Assembly (NCBI RefSeq): GCF_029626035.1
Contig: NZ_JARUBE010000003.1
Span: forward strand, 372,001 to 436,000
Length of the DNA: 64,000 bases
Source of the DNA: Micromonospora sp. WMMD980
GTDB taxonomy: Bacteria; Actinomycetota; Actinomycetes; Mycobacteriales; Micromonosporaceae
Direction of reading: 5' to 3'
Below the pieces are notes generated by a model that was not told where the DNA came from, searched no databases, and saw only the letters and a list, made by a program, of their open reading frames with translations. A program made the position numbers and the translations under genes. Positions 1 through 8,474 of this stretch are shown piece after piece; position 1 is the stretch's first letter, and every line of letters begins with the position of its first letter.

Positions 1-613
1 AGGTGACCAGGCGGATGTCGGCCGCGTCGCAGCGGTCGCCGAAGAGCATCCAGCGGATGCTGGGGCGCAACGCGCGCAGCAGCGCGTGCGGCGGACGCCA
101 GCCGCCGCAGCGGGCCAGCACGCCGGCCCCGGTGGTCTCCGCGAGACGGATCAACCGGGTGATCCGGGGCGAGAGCCCGTAGGCGGTGTGCGTGTGCCCC
201 TCCGCGGTGGTCGAGACGAAGACCAGGCCCGCGGTGCGGGCGGCGAACCGGTCGGGGTGGCGGTGCGCGTACTCCATCACGGTCATTCCGCCCATCGAGT
301 GCCCGACCAGCACGACCGGGCCGGACGGGGCGAACGCGTCGACCACCGCGGCCAGGTCGTCGCCGAGCTGGGCCAGGGTGGCGTCACGCAGGGCCAGGCA
401 GCTCGACCGGCCGTGGCCGCGCGCGTCGTAGGCGACCGTCCGGACCCGGTCGCCGAAGCGCTCCCGCAGGTCGGCGAGTTGCCGGTGCCAGCTGCGCCCG
501 TCGAGTGTCCAGCCGTGCAGCAGGACCACGGTGACCTCGGCGTCCACCGGCCCGGTCGCCGTGACGTGCAGGCGCACGTCGTCGGGAAGCCGCAGTTCCT
601 GGTGCTCCGGCAT
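1..613 (-). CDS. alpha/beta hydrolase, C-terminus beyond window edge
   Basis: Partial gene read leftwards off the window; 204 codons are visible. The N-terminal half shows the alpha/beta hydrolase core: an oxyanion-side LLHGWTLDG near residue 31, a YDARGHGRS strand-turn near residue 65, and the nucleophile elbow GHSMGG near residue 105. The Asp and the final catalytic His should lie in or beyond the missing part. The ATG at 613 is chosen because the fold begins directly after it. The gene is divergent from the carbonic anhydrase gene with about 140 bp between them. The substrate cannot be told; lipase, esterase and haloperoxidase-like hydrolases share this signature. Confidence 0.85.
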   Translation of the reverse strand, partial: MPEHQELRLPDDVRLHVTATGPVDAEVTVVLLHGWTLDGRSWHRQLADLRERFGDRVRTVAYDARGHGRSSCLALRDATLAQLGDDLAAVVDAFAPSGPVVLVGHSMGGMTVMEYAHRHPDRFAARTAGLVFVSTTAEGHTHTAYGLSPRITRLIRLAETTGAGVLARCGGWRPPHALLRALRPSIRWMLFGDRCDAADIRLVT

Positions 614-756
614 CGTCCACCTCCCCGGACCGCTGGGCCACCGGAGTGACCCGGCGGTAACACCGGCGTTACCCGCCATGACACCATGGCAACCGGGGCG
701 GTGAGAAGATTCGCCGTCCGCCCGCGCCGGGTCGGATCGGTGACCAGGCTGGGGGC

Positions 757-1392
757 ATGCCGACCACGCCCGCCGCCCGGAGCCCCCGGGCCGCCCTGGC
801 CGAGCTGCTCACCGGCAACCGCCGCTTCGTCAGCGGTCAGCCGCTGCACGGGCACGACGTCAGCGCCGCCGCGGCGGTGGCCTCCGGCGACCAGCAGCCG
901 TACGCGGTGGTGCTGGGTTGCATCGACTCCCGGGTGCCGCTGGAGGCGATCTTCGACCAGACGTTCGGGTCGATCTGCGTGATCCGCACCGGTGCGCACG
1001 TGCTGGATCTGGCCGTCCGCGGTTCGATCGAGTACGTGGTGGGGCAGCTCGGCGTACGGCTGGTGATGGTGCTCGGCCACGAGCGCTGCGGCGCGGTCGC
1101 CTCGACAGTCGACGCGTTGCGCACCGGGCACCGGCCGGACGGGGCGCTGGCCTATGTGGTGGACCGGATCGCGCCGGCGGTGCTCGAGGTCGGGCTGGAC
1201 GACCCGGCCGCGCATCCGCTGGCGATCCGCCGGCACGTGCGGCGGACGGTGGCCGCGTTGCGCGCCGACGACCGGCTCGCCGCCCCGGTCGCGGCCGGTG
1301 AGCTGGCCGTGGTGGGCGCGCTCTACGAGCTGGCCACCGGCGAGGTCACGGTGCTGGCGGAGGAGGAGACGCGCGACCGCCCGCCGGGGTGA
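757..1392 (+). CDS. beta-class carbonic anhydrase
   Basis: 211 aa protein, normal length for beta-carbonic anhydrases, which interconvert CO2 and bicarbonate with a catalytic zinc in the cytoplasm. The zinc ligands are visible as CIDSR (Cys55, with the Asp57/Arg59 dyad) and HERC (His108, Cys111). The usual R-x-A-G-N stretch reads RTGAH here, a modest departure around residues 77-81 that could affect the active-site pocket. No signal peptide is seen, so it is probably cytoplasmic. It stands alone, divergent from the upstream hydrolase. Confidence 0.92.
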   Translation: MPTTPAARSPRAALAELLTGNRRFVSGQPLHGHDVSAAAAVASGDQQPYAVVLGCIDSRVPLEAIFDQTFGSICVIRTGAHVLDLAVRGSIEYVVGQLGVRLVMVLGHERCGAVASTVDALRTGHRPDGALAYVVDRIAPAVLEVGLDDPAAHPLAIRRHVRRTVAALRADDRLAAPVAAGELAVVGALYELATGEVTVLAEEETRDRPPG

Positions 1393-1430
1393 TCCCCGAC
1401 GGGCGGTCGTGGTGGTGCGGGTGAGGGCGC

Positions 1431-1760
1431 TCAGCCCTCGAAGACGCCGGCCTCGACGAGACGCTTCTCGGTCGCGTCCCAGCCGTGGTCCGGGTGGGCC
1501 GCGGCCAGGCCGTTGATCTCGGCGCGGATCTTGGCGGCGTGGCCGGCGGCGGCCAGCACCCGGATCTCCTCGACGAAGGCGTCGGAGTCGGTGCGCAGGT
1601 GCGCGGTCTTGCCGTTGGTCAGGTTGCGCACGTAGGCGTGCTTGCCGCCGTTGAGCGGGATCAGGTACTTGAACTCGCCCAGCACGCTGAGGGCGCCACC
1701 CTGGCCAGCCTGGCCGGCCCGGACTGACGCGCGCGCGGTCTTAGAGGTGTTGCTCGCCAC
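1431..1760 (-). CDS. conserved hypothetical protein, about 109 aa
   Basis: Small soluble protein starting at a GTG with a strong AAGGAG ribosome site 9 to 10 bp upstream; the longer in-frame extension lacks such a site and looks non-coding. The N-terminus is rich in Ser, Thr and Gly and probably flexible. From about residue 27 there is a compact domain (FKYLIPLNGGKHAYVRN, then TAHLRTDSDAF) with a probable helical C-terminal half. I do not recognise the family. It is a single gene, convergent with the carbonic anhydrase gene. Confidence 0.7.
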   Translation of the reverse strand: MASNTSKTARASVRAGQAGQGGALSVLGEFKYLIPLNGGKHAYVRNLTNGKTAHLRTDSDAFVEEIRVLAAAGHAAKIRAEINGLAAAHPDHGWDATEKRLVEAGVFEG

Positions 1761-2087
1761 GGAGGTACTCCTTGCAGACGTACGGTGGGGACGGGAAACG
1801 TCCGGGGGCTGATGCGGGTGACGCCCGGTTGGGCGCCGGCCCGCGAAGATGTGCGGCGGCACAGAACCGCCCAGAGAACTGTACACGACCACGACGCCTG
1901 GCTGGTCGTCGTGCCGTCACCGGGACACAACCGGGTCGGCCACCCGGGTATTTCCGACCGTCCGACCCCGGCGAATTTTCCGATTCGCTGGCGCACCACC
2001 TGTCACAACAGTCATCATGTGTGCCAGAGGCCACTCGGGTGACGAGGTCGTAGGGGAAGACGCACCTCGGCTCACCGGGAGGTCACC
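1761..2087. other. divergent intergenic region, no gene seen
   Basis: About 330 bp between the hypothetical gene on the minus strand and the DUF3145 gene on the plus strand. The open frames crossing it overlap each other and lack plausible ribosome sites or protein-like composition. It must hold promoters for both flanking genes, but no convincing hexamers or operator could be picked out. Confidence 0.5.
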
Positions 2088-2579
2088 GTGCCAACGCGTG
2101 GCGTCGTATACGTCCACTCGACCCCGCTCGCCGTGTGCTCGCACGTCGAGTGGGCGATCGCGCGCGTCCTCGCCGCGCCGGTCAACCTGCACTGGACGGC
2201 GCAACCCGTCGACCACGGCGCGCGCCGCGCCGAGTGCGGCTGGACCGGCAGCCCGGGGACGGGCGCCGAGCTCGCTGCTGCCCTCCGGCAGTGGCCCATG
2301 ATCCGTTTCGAGGTGACCGAGGAACCCAGTCCCGGCGTCGACGGCGAGCGCTTCATGTACGTCCCGGGGCGGGGCCTGTTCCGGGCCACCGCCGGCGCGG
2401 CCGGCGACATCCAGCTCGGCGAGGACCGGCTGCGCAGTCTGATGGCCGCCGCGCGCGCCCCGGAGGCGCTCGCGCACGCGCTGGACAAGGCGCTCGGCAC
2501 CGCCTGGGACGCCGAGCTGGAGCCCTACCGCTACGCCGGCGACGGCGCCCCGGTGACGCTGCTCACCCGGGTGGGGTGA
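2088..2579 (+). CDS. DUF3145 family protein
   Basis: 163 aa protein that I recognise as the actinobacterial DUF3145 family, of unknown function. The GTG start follows GGGAGG by about 6 bp. Typical features are an N-terminal GVVYVHSTP, a conserved ECGWTG near residue 48 and a C-terminal alpha-helical segment with EALAHALDKALG. No membrane segment or signal peptide is present, so it is expected to be cytoplasmic. It is about 25 bp upstream of the GH3 gene and may be co-transcribed with it. Confidence 0.85.
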   Translation: MPTRGVVYVHSTPLAVCSHVEWAIARVLAAPVNLHWTAQPVDHGARRAECGWTGSPGTGAELAAALRQWPMIRFEVTEEPSPGVDGERFMYVPGRGLFRATAGAAGDIQLGEDRLRSLMAAARAPEALAHALDKALGTAWDAELEPYRYAGDGAPVTLLTRVG

Positions 2580-2604
2580 CGGTCGGGCAAGTTGCCCCGA
2601 TACG

Positions 2605-4341
2605 GTGGGTCCCGTGTCGATTTCCCCGCGGCGCTCCGCCGTCGCGCTCGCCGCACTGACCGCGCTGCTCGTCTCCGGGTGCTCGGACGGGCCGGACCGG
2701 CCCCGCCCGGCCCCGTCGGCCCCGGCGTCCCCCGCCTCCTCCTCGTCGGCCGTGCCGGCGCCCACCGCCGCCGACCCGGCGACGCAGGCCGCCGCGCTGG
2801 TCGCCACGCTCTCCGACGAGGACCTGGTCGGGCAGGTGCTGATGCCCTACGCGTACGGCAGTTCGGCCACCAAGGTCTCCGCCGGCTCGGCCGCCGGCAA
2901 CCGCGCCCTGGCCGGTGTCGACACGCCCGCCGAGATGGTGGCGAAGTATCGCCTCGGCGGTGTGATCCTGGTCGGCTTCAGCGCCGACGACCCGACCTCG
3001 GGCAATCAGGAGACCACGAACGTCGACAACCCGAAGCAGGTTCGGGAGCTGACCGACGGGCTGCGGGCCGCCGCCGGCAAGCTGCCCGCCGGCGCCGCGC
3101 CCTTCCTGGTCGGCACCGACCAGGAGTACGGCGTGGTCACCCGGATCACCGACGGGGTGACCCAGCTGCCCAGTCCGCTCGCCGCCGGCGCGGCCGGCAA
3201 CCCGGCGCTGACCGAGGCCGCCTGGCGGGCCGCCGGGTCCGAGCTGGCCGCGATGGGGATCAACCTGGACTTCGCCCCGGTCGCCGACGTGCTGGCCACC
3301 CGCAGCACGGTGATCGGCTCCCGGTCCTTCGGGGCCACCCCGGCGACCGCGTCGCCCCAGGTGGCCGGCGCGGTGCGCGGGCTACAGGCCGAGGGCGTGG
3401 GCGCCGCGGTCAAGCACTTCCCCGGGCACGGCCTGACCGCCGCCGACTCGCACACCGACCTGCCGGTGGTCGGCCAGTCCCGGGCCGTGCTCGACCGCAC
3501 CGCGTTCCCGCCCTTCCGCGCCGGGATCGACGCCGGCGCGATGGCCGTGATGTCCGCCCACCTGGATGTCAAGGCGGTCGACCCGGGCACCCCGGCCACG
3601 TTCTCCCACAAACTGCTCACCGACGTGCTCCGCGGCCAGCTCGGCTTCCAGGGCGTGGTGATCACCGACGGGATGAACATGGCCCCGGCGAAGAAGTGGT
3701 CGCCGGGCGAGGCGGCGGTCCGTGCGCTCAACGCCGGCAACGACCTCATCCTGATGACCCCGAACGTGAGCCAGGCGTACGACGGGCTGCGCGCCGCGCT
3801 CAAGGACGGCTCGCTGTCGAAGGCCCGCCTCGTCGAGGCGGTCACCCGGGTGCTCACCATGAAGTTCCGGCTGGCCGGGCACGCGCAGCCGGCGCTGTCG
3901 ACGCTGGAGGGCGCCGACCACCGCAAGGCCGCCGCCGACCTGGCCGCCGCCGCGGTGACAGTGCTGCGCGGCAGGTGCGGCGGAGCGGTGACCGGCCCGC
4001 TCCGGGTCACCTCGTCCAGCGGCCGGGACCGCACCCGGGCCGCGCTGACCGAGGCGCTGACCGCCGCCGGGGTGAAGGTGGTGACCTCCGGTGGCACCGT
4101 GGTGCACCTGGTCGGGTACGGCGACGGCGCGAAGGACCTGCGCGCCGACGCGGCCGTGACGGTGGCCATGGACACCCCGTACGTGCTGGCCGGGGCGAAG
4201 TCGCCGACGGTGTTGGCGACCTACTCGTCCACCCGCGCCTCGATGACCGCGCTGGCCGCGGTGCTCGCCGGCAAGGCCCGCCCCACCGGCCACGCCCCGG
4301 TCCCCGTCCCCGGCCTCCCCGCCACCACCTGCAAGGTCTAA
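2605..4341 (+). CDS. glycoside hydrolase family 3 lipoprotein (beta-N-acetylhexosaminidase-like)
   Basis: 578 aa secreted lipoprotein. A signal peptide ends in the lipobox LVSGC (Cys26), followed by a Pro/Ala/Ser-rich linker to about residue 55. The GH3 barrel follows, with the KHFPGHG motif near residue 270 and the downstream D-S-H that typify NagZ-like hexosaminidases using an Asp-His catalytic dyad. The probable catalytic nucleophile is the Asp in VVITDG near residue 355. A shorter C-terminal alpha/beta domain follows. It likely trims cell-wall or glycoprotein N-acetylglucosamine outside the membrane. A second GTG at 2614 is an equally good start. The stop codon abuts a palindromic repeat that probably terminates transcription. 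Confidence 0.9.
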   Translation: MGPVSISPRRSAVALAALTALLVSGCSDGPDRPRPAPSAPASPASSSSAVPAPTAADPATQAAALVATLSDEDLVGQVLMPYAYGSSATKVSAGSAAGNRALAGVDTPAEMVAKYRLGGVILVGFSADDPTSGNQETTNVDNPKQVRELTDGLRAAAGKLPAGAAPFLVGTDQEYGVVTRITDGVTQLPSPLAAGAAGNPALTEAAWRAAGSELAAMGINLDFAPVADVLATRSTVIGSRSFGATPATASPQVAGAVRGLQAEGVGAAVKHFPGHGLTAADSHTDLPVVGQSRAVLDRTAFPPFRAGIDAGAMAVMSAHLDVKAVDPGTPATFSHKLLTDVLRGQLGFQGVVITDGMNMAPAKKWSPGEAAVRALNAGNDLILMTPNVSQAYDGLRAALKDGSLSKARLVEAVTRVLTMKFRLAGHAQPALSTLEGADHRKAAADLAAAAVTVLRGRCGGAVTGPLRVTSSSGRDRTRAALTEALTAAGVKVVTSGGTVVHLVGYGDGAKDLRADAAVTVAMDTPYVLAGAKSPTVLATYSSTRASMTALAAVLAGKARPTGHAPVPVPGLPATTCKV

Positions 4342-4388
4342 GGAGGGGCCCCCTCTTAACGCCTCCGGTAGAGGAAGGGGCCCCGCTT
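4340..4388. repeat. GGGGCCCC-clamped palindromic repeat, copy 1 (likely terminator)
   Basis: About 49 bp beginning at the GH3 stop codon. GGGGCCCC blocks at both ends flank the core TTAACGCCTCCGGTAGAG. The arms can pair into a GC-rich hairpin, so termination of the GH3 transcript is a reasonable role. The same core recurs at six other loci in this window. Confidence 0.8.
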
Positions 4389-4451
4389 GACACCCCGGCG
4401 CGGCGAAACCGGGGTGCGGCGCCGGGTGCCCGGGTGGCAGGGTCAGCGCCC

Positions 4452-4673
4452 ATGGGAGAGGCAGCGCAGGGGTTCCGCTACGTGGCACGCGCCGACGGCA
4501 CCGTGGTGATCACGCACCACGGGCGGGTGGCGGGCACGTTGCGCGGTGGCCGGGCCGCGCAGTTCCTGGCCGAGGTGGACGACGACCCGCAGCTGGTGAT
4601 GGCCCGGTGGACCGGCAACTACCGGCGCGGCAACGAGCGGACCGCCCGCCAGCACCCCCGCAACCGGACGTGA
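4452..4673 (+). CDS. small hypothetical protein, 73 aa
   Basis: Begins at an ATG within a GC-rich stretch and ends just before a perfect palindrome. The protein is basic and soluble (FRYVARADGTVVITHHGR near the start, a WTGNYRRGNERTARQHPR tail). The N-terminal half looks like a small beta-sheet domain. I do not recognise the family, but codon third positions and the position between a repeat and a terminator-like palindrome favour a real gene. Confidence 0.6.
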   Translation: MGEAAQGFRYVARADGTVVITHHGRVAGTLRGGRAAQFLAEVDDDPQLVMARWTGNYRRGNERTARQHPRNRT

Positions 4674-4676
4674 GTA

Positions 4677-4716
4677 GGGGCCCCTTCTTAACAGACGTCT
4701 GTTAAGAAGGGGCCCC
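4677..4716. terminator. perfect 40-bp palindrome between convergent genes (repeat copy 2)
   Basis: The two 20-nt halves are exact reverse complements, running from GGGGCCCCTTCTTAACAGAC to its complement with no loop. It carries the GGGGCCCC ends of the repeat family but a different centre (ACAGACGTCTGT). It sits exactly between the small plus-strand gene and the 3' end of fabF on the minus strand, so it could terminate both transcripts. Confidence 0.8.
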
Positions 4717-4726
4717 TCCTTACACC

Positions 4727-5953
4727 TCAGGGGCGGGTGAAGACCAGCGCCACGTTGTGGCCGCCGAAGCCGAACGCATTGTTCAGCGCGGCCGGGATCT
4801 CCAGGTGCCGGGCCTTGTGCGCGGCCACGTCCAGGTCCAGGCCGTCGTCCGGGTCGTCCAGGTTGATCGTCGGCGGCACCACGCCGTCGCGGATGGCCAG
4901 GATGGTGGCGATCGACTCCAGCGCGCCGGCCGCGCCGAGCAGGTGCCCGGTCATCGACTTGGTGGCGGTGAGCAACACGTGGTCGCCGATCGCCTGGTGC
5001 AGCGCGCCGATCTCCAGCATGTCGCCCACCGGCGTGGAGGTGGCGTGCGCGTTGACGTGCACGATGTCGGTGCGCGCCACGTCCGAGTCGGCGACCGCCC
5101 GGGCGATGGCCCGGATGGCGCCCTCACCCTCGGCGTGCGGCTGCACCATGTCGTACGCGTCGGAGGTGATCCCGGCGCCGGCCAGGCGCGCGTAGACCCG
5201 GGCGCCGCGGGCGGCGGCGTGGTCGGCCCGCTCCAGGACCACCACGCCCGAGCCCTCACCCAGCACGAAGCCGTCGCGGGCCTTGTCCCACGGTCGGGAG
5301 GCCTTCTCCGGCTCGTCGTTGCGGGTCGACATGGCCCGCATCGAGGCGAAGCCGGCGATCGGCAGCGGGTGGATGACCGCCTCGGTGCCGCCGGCCACCA
5401 CCACGTCGGCCCGGCCGGAGCGGATGATGTCCAGGCCCAGCGCGATCGCCTCCGCGCCGGTCGCGCAGGCGCTGGCCACCGAGTGCACGCCGGCCTTCGC
5501 GCCCAGTTCCAACCCGACCCAGGCGGCCGGGCCGTTCGGCATCAGCATCGGCACCGTGTGCGGGGAGACCCGTCGCGGGCCGGACGCCTCCAGGATGTCG
5601 TCCTGGGCGAGCAGGGTGGTGGCGCCGCCGATGCCCGAGCCGACGCTGACTGCCAGCCGTTCCGGGTCGGCCCCGGCGTCGGCCAGCCCGGCGTCGGCCC
5701 AGGCCTCCCGTGCGGCGATGAGGGCGATCGCCTGCGACCGGTCCAGCCGGCGCAGCTTCACCCGGTCCAGCACCTCGGACGGGTCCACGGCCAGCTGGGC
5801 GGCGATCCGGACGGGCAGTTGCGCGGCCCACTCCGGGGTGAGCGCACTCACCCCGGAGCGGCCGGCGAGCATGGCGTCCCAGGTCGACGCGACGTCCCCG
5901 CCGAGCGGGGTCGTCGCGCCGAGCCCGGTGACGACGACGTCGGGGCGACTCAT
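4727..5953 (-). CDS. fabF: beta-ketoacyl-ACP synthase II
   Basis: 408 aa, full length. It elongates acyl-ACP by decarboxylative condensation with malonyl-ACP in type II fatty acid synthesis. The active-site triad is clear: Cys163 in SACATG, His303 in NAHATSTP and His337 in TGHLLGAAGA. It is the last gene of the fas operon, starting 2 bp after the acpP stop codon, and ends at the shared palindromic terminator. The gene order matches the primary fatty acid operon of Streptomyces, so I read it as housekeeping rather than polyketide synthesis. Confidence 0.97.
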   Translation of the reverse strand: MSRPDVVVTGLGATTPLGGDVASTWDAMLAGRSGVSALTPEWAAQLPVRIAAQLAVDPSEVLDRVKLRRLDRSQAIALIAAREAWADAGLADAGADPERLAVSVGSGIGGATTLLAQDDILEASGPRRVSPHTVPMLMPNGPAAWVGLELGAKAGVHSVASACATGAEAIALGLDIIRSGRADVVVAGGTEAVIHPLPIAGFASMRAMSTRNDEPEKASRPWDKARDGFVLGEGSGVVVLERADHAAARGARVYARLAGAGITSDAYDMVQPHAEGEGAIRAIARAVADSDVARTDIVHVNAHATSTPVGDMLEIGALHQAIGDHVLLTATKSMTGHLLGAAGALESIATILAIRDGVVPPTINLDDPDDGLDLDVAAHKARHLEIPAALNNAFGFGGHNVALVFTRP

Positions 5954-5955
5954 GA

Positions 5956-6195
5956 TCAGGACTGCGCCTCGATGTAGCTGACCGCGTCCCCGACGGTCTT
6001 CAGGTTCTGCACCTCGTTGTCCGGGATCTTGACGCCGAACTTCTCCTCGGCCGCCACCACGACCTCCACCATGGAGAGCGAGTCGACGTCGAGGTCGTCG
6101 GTGAAGGACTTCCCCTCGGCCACGTCGTCCGGGTTCACCCCGGCAACCTCTTCGAGGATCTCGGCGAGGCCGGCGGTGATCTCGTCACGGGTCAT
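5956..6195 (-). CDS. acpP: acyl carrier protein
   Basis: 79 aa acidic four-helix carrier. The phosphopantetheine attachment site is Ser39 in DVDSLSMVE. It carries growing acyl chains between FabD, FabH and FabF in the cytoplasm. It lies in the operon between fabH (86 bp gap) and fabF (2 bp gap). Length and charge are typical of the primary-metabolism AcpP. Confidence 0.97.
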   Translation of the reverse strand: MTRDEITAGLAEILEEVAGVNPDDVAEGKSFTDDLDVDSLSMVEVVVAAEEKFGVKIPDNEVQNLKTVGDAVSYIEAQS

Positions 6196-6281
6196 TGCGG
6201 TTGGTTCCTCTCATCGGGGGTTCTCGGTGACCGGCGACGCCGGCCACCGCACCTGGAGCGCGTCTGCGCCCGAGGGGGTCA

Positions 6282-7226
6282 TCAGGGGCAGCGGACGACC
6301 TGACCGGCGTAGGTCAGGCCGCCGCCGAAGCCGAACAGCAGCACCGGGGCGCCCGAGGGCACCTCACGCCGCTCGACCAGCTTCGACAGGGCCAGCGGGA
6401 TGCTCGCCGCCGAGGTGTTGCCGGACTCGACGATGTCCTTGGCGATGATCGCGTCCGGGATGTTCAACCGCTTGGCGATGCCGTCGATGATCCGGCCGTT
6501 GGCCTGGTGCGGCACGAACGCGGCCAGCTCCGACGGGTCCACCCCGGCCCGCTCGCAGGCCTGCCGGGCCAGCGGGGCGAGCGAGGTGGTGGCCCAGCGG
6601 AACACCGACTGCCCCTCCTGCGCGATGTAGGGCTGCCAGCCCTCGATCCGCACCGCGTCGCTCTTCTCCGGCGCGGAGCCCCACACCACCGGCCCGATCC
6701 CGGCCGGCTCGTCGTCGGCGGTCGCGGTGACCACCGCCGCGCCGGCGCCGTCGCCGAAGATGATGCAGGTCGACCGGTCGGTCCAGTCGGTGAAGTCGGA
6801 GAGCTTCTCCGCGCCGATGACGATCGCGTTGCGCGCCGCGCCGGCCCGTACCGCGTGGTCCACCGTTCCGAGCGCGTAGGCGAAGCCGGAGCAGGCGGTG
6901 TTGATGTCGTAGGCCCCGGGCGCGTTGATGCCGAGCTTGCCCGCGACCCGGCAGGCCACGTTCGGGCTGCGGTCCACGGACGTGCAGGTCGCCACCACGA
7001 CGAGGTCGATGTCGGCGGCGGTGAGGCCCGAGTTGGCCAGGGCCTTGCCGGCCGCGGCGATGGCCATGTCGGCCACCGTCTCGTCGCCGGCGATCCGCCG
7101 GGTGACGATGCCGACCCGGTCGCGGATCCACTCGTCGTTGGTGTCGACCATCTGCGCGAGTTCGTCATTGGTGACCACGCGGGAGGGCTGGTAGTGCCCC
7201 ATCGCGGCGATCCGGCTGCCGGCCAT
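6282..7226 (-). CDS. fabH: beta-ketoacyl-ACP synthase III
   Basis: 314 aa thiolase-fold enzyme that starts fatty acid synthesis by condensing an acyl-CoA primer with malonyl-ACP. The catalytic triad is Cys112 in NTACSGF, His240 in FVPHQANGRI and Asn270 in SGNTSAAS. In actinomycetes this enzyme normally prefers branched primers; the sequence alone does not prove this here. The start codon lies directly after the fabD stop, indicating tight translational coupling. Confidence 0.97.
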   Translation of the reverse strand: MAGSRIAAMGHYQPSRVVTNDELAQMVDTNDEWIRDRVGIVTRRIAGDETVADMAIAAAGKALANSGLTAADIDLVVVATCTSVDRSPNVACRVAGKLGINAPGAYDINTACSGFAYALGTVDHAVRAGAARNAIVIGAEKLSDFTDWTDRSTCIIFGDGAGAAVVTATADDEPAGIGPVVWGSAPEKSDAVRIEGWQPYIAQEGQSVFRWATTSLAPLARQACERAGVDPSELAAFVPHQANGRIIDGIAKRLNIPDAIIAKDIVESGNTSAASIPLALSKLVERREVPSGAPVLLFGFGGGLTYAGQVVRCP

Positions 7227-8396
7227 CTAGTGCGATCCTCCGATGCGGACGAGGGGCTGGCCCGGGGCGACCGGGTCGGCGTGGTGCGCGAGCCACTCGG
7301 TGAGCGGCCCGCTGTGGTGCGCGGTCACCTCGACCGGCCCCTGCCGGCCGGCGACGTGCCCGACGACCTGGCCGGCGCGCAGCTCGGCGCCCTCGGCCAG
7401 CTCGGCCACCGGCGTGAAGACACCGGCGGCGGGGGAGACCACCACCCGGAAGCGGGCCGCCGGGGGGCGGACGGCGGGGCCGCCGTGCCGGGCGACGAGC
7501 CGCCGGGCGGCGGGCAGGTCGTCCGGGGTGTTCAAGGTGACGATCTCCGGCACGCCCTCGCCCTTGAGCTCGCGCTTGACCAGGCCGGCCAGGGTGCCGG
7601 CCGGCGGCAGCTCGACCACGCCGGTGACGCCGAGGTCGGCCAGGGCGCGCATGCACAGGTCCCAGCGGACCGGGGCGGTGACCTGCCGGACCAGCCGCCC
7701 GAGGCTCTCCCGACCGCGGGAGACCGGGTTGCCGTCGAGGTTGGACAGGAGGATGCGGGCCGGGTCGGCCACGGCGACGCCGGCGGCCACGGCGGCCAGG
7801 GCGGCTTCGGCCGGGGCCATGTAGGGCGTGTGGAACGCGCCGGCCACCTGGAGCCGGATGATCCGGGCCCGGGCCGGTGGCTCGGCGGCGAGCTTGTCCA
7901 GCCCGGCGACCGCGCCCGCGGCGACGATCTGGCCGGCGCCGTTGCGGTTCGCCGCGTGCAGCCCGTGCGCCTGGAGCGCGGCGAGCACCTCGTCCGGGTC
8001 GCCGCCGAGCACGGCGGCCATCCCGGTCGGCTCCAGCGCGCAGGCCGCGGCCATCTCCCGGCCGCGTACCCCGGCGAGCGTCACGGCCGCCTCGGCGGGC
8101 AGCACGCCGGCCAGGGCGGCGGCGCCCAACTCGCCCACGCTGTGCCCGGCGACCAGCGCGACGTCGTGCATCGGCAGGTGCTCGGCGGCGAGCAGCGCGG
8201 CGGCGACCAGCAGCGGCTGGGTGCGCGCGGTGTCCTTGATCTCGTCCGAGTCCGCCCGGGTGCCGAGGTGTACCAGGTCGACCCCGGCCAGCGCCGACCA
8301 CCAGCGCAGGCGCGCCTCGAGGCCGGCGACGTCGAGCCAGGGGGTCAGGAATCCGGGCTTCTGCGAACCCTGTCCGGGCGAGAGTACGGCGAGCAC
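7227..8396 (-). CDS. fabD: malonyl-CoA:ACP transacylase with a C-terminal lipoyl-like domain
   Basis: 389 aa, about 70 residues longer than the usual 310-320 aa FabD. Residues 1-310 form the transacylase: GQGSQ oxyanion loop at residues 8-12, nucleophile Ser86 in GHSVGE, catalytic His189 in FHTPYM. Residues 316-389 form an extra domain with the spacing of a biotinyl/lipoyl barrel (AAGVFTPV, then AELRAGQVVG, then HHSGPLTEWL, then VAPGQPLVRI), but the lysine-bearing hairpin is replaced by AGRQGPV. The gene starts at a GTG and leads the fab operon, directly downstream of the PucR-type regulator gene. Confidence 0.93.
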   Translation of the reverse strand: MLAVLSPGQGSQKPGFLTPWLDVAGLEARLRWWSALAGVDLVHLGTRADSDEIKDTARTQPLLVAAALLAAEHLPMHDVALVAGHSVGELGAAALAGVLPAEAAVTLAGVRGREMAAACALEPTGMAAVLGGDPDEVLAALQAHGLHAANRNGAGQIVAAGAVAGLDKLAAEPPARARIIRLQVAGAFHTPYMAPAEAALAAVAAGVAVADPARILLSNLDGNPVSRGRESLGRLVRQVTAPVRWDLCMRALADLGVTGVVELPPAGTLAGLVKRELKGEGVPEIVTLNTPDDLPAARRLVARHGGPAVRPPAARFRVVVSPAAGVFTPVAELAEGAELRAGQVVGHVAGRQGPVEVTAHHSGPLTEWLAHHADPVAPGQPLVRIGGSH

Positions 8397-8474
8397 GTGT
8401 ACGACTCTGACGGATACTCGCGGGTCGCGCTGTAACGCACGGCACGAAACCGCACTAGAAGCTTTAGAGGGTTC
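8397..8474 (-). promoter_or_regulatory. short fasR-fabD intergenic region
   Basis: 78 bp between the regulator gene and fabD, both on the minus strand. In Streptomyces FasR binds upstream of fabD, so this is where an operator would be expected, but I see no strong inverted repeat. Assignment is from position only. Confidence 0.3.
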
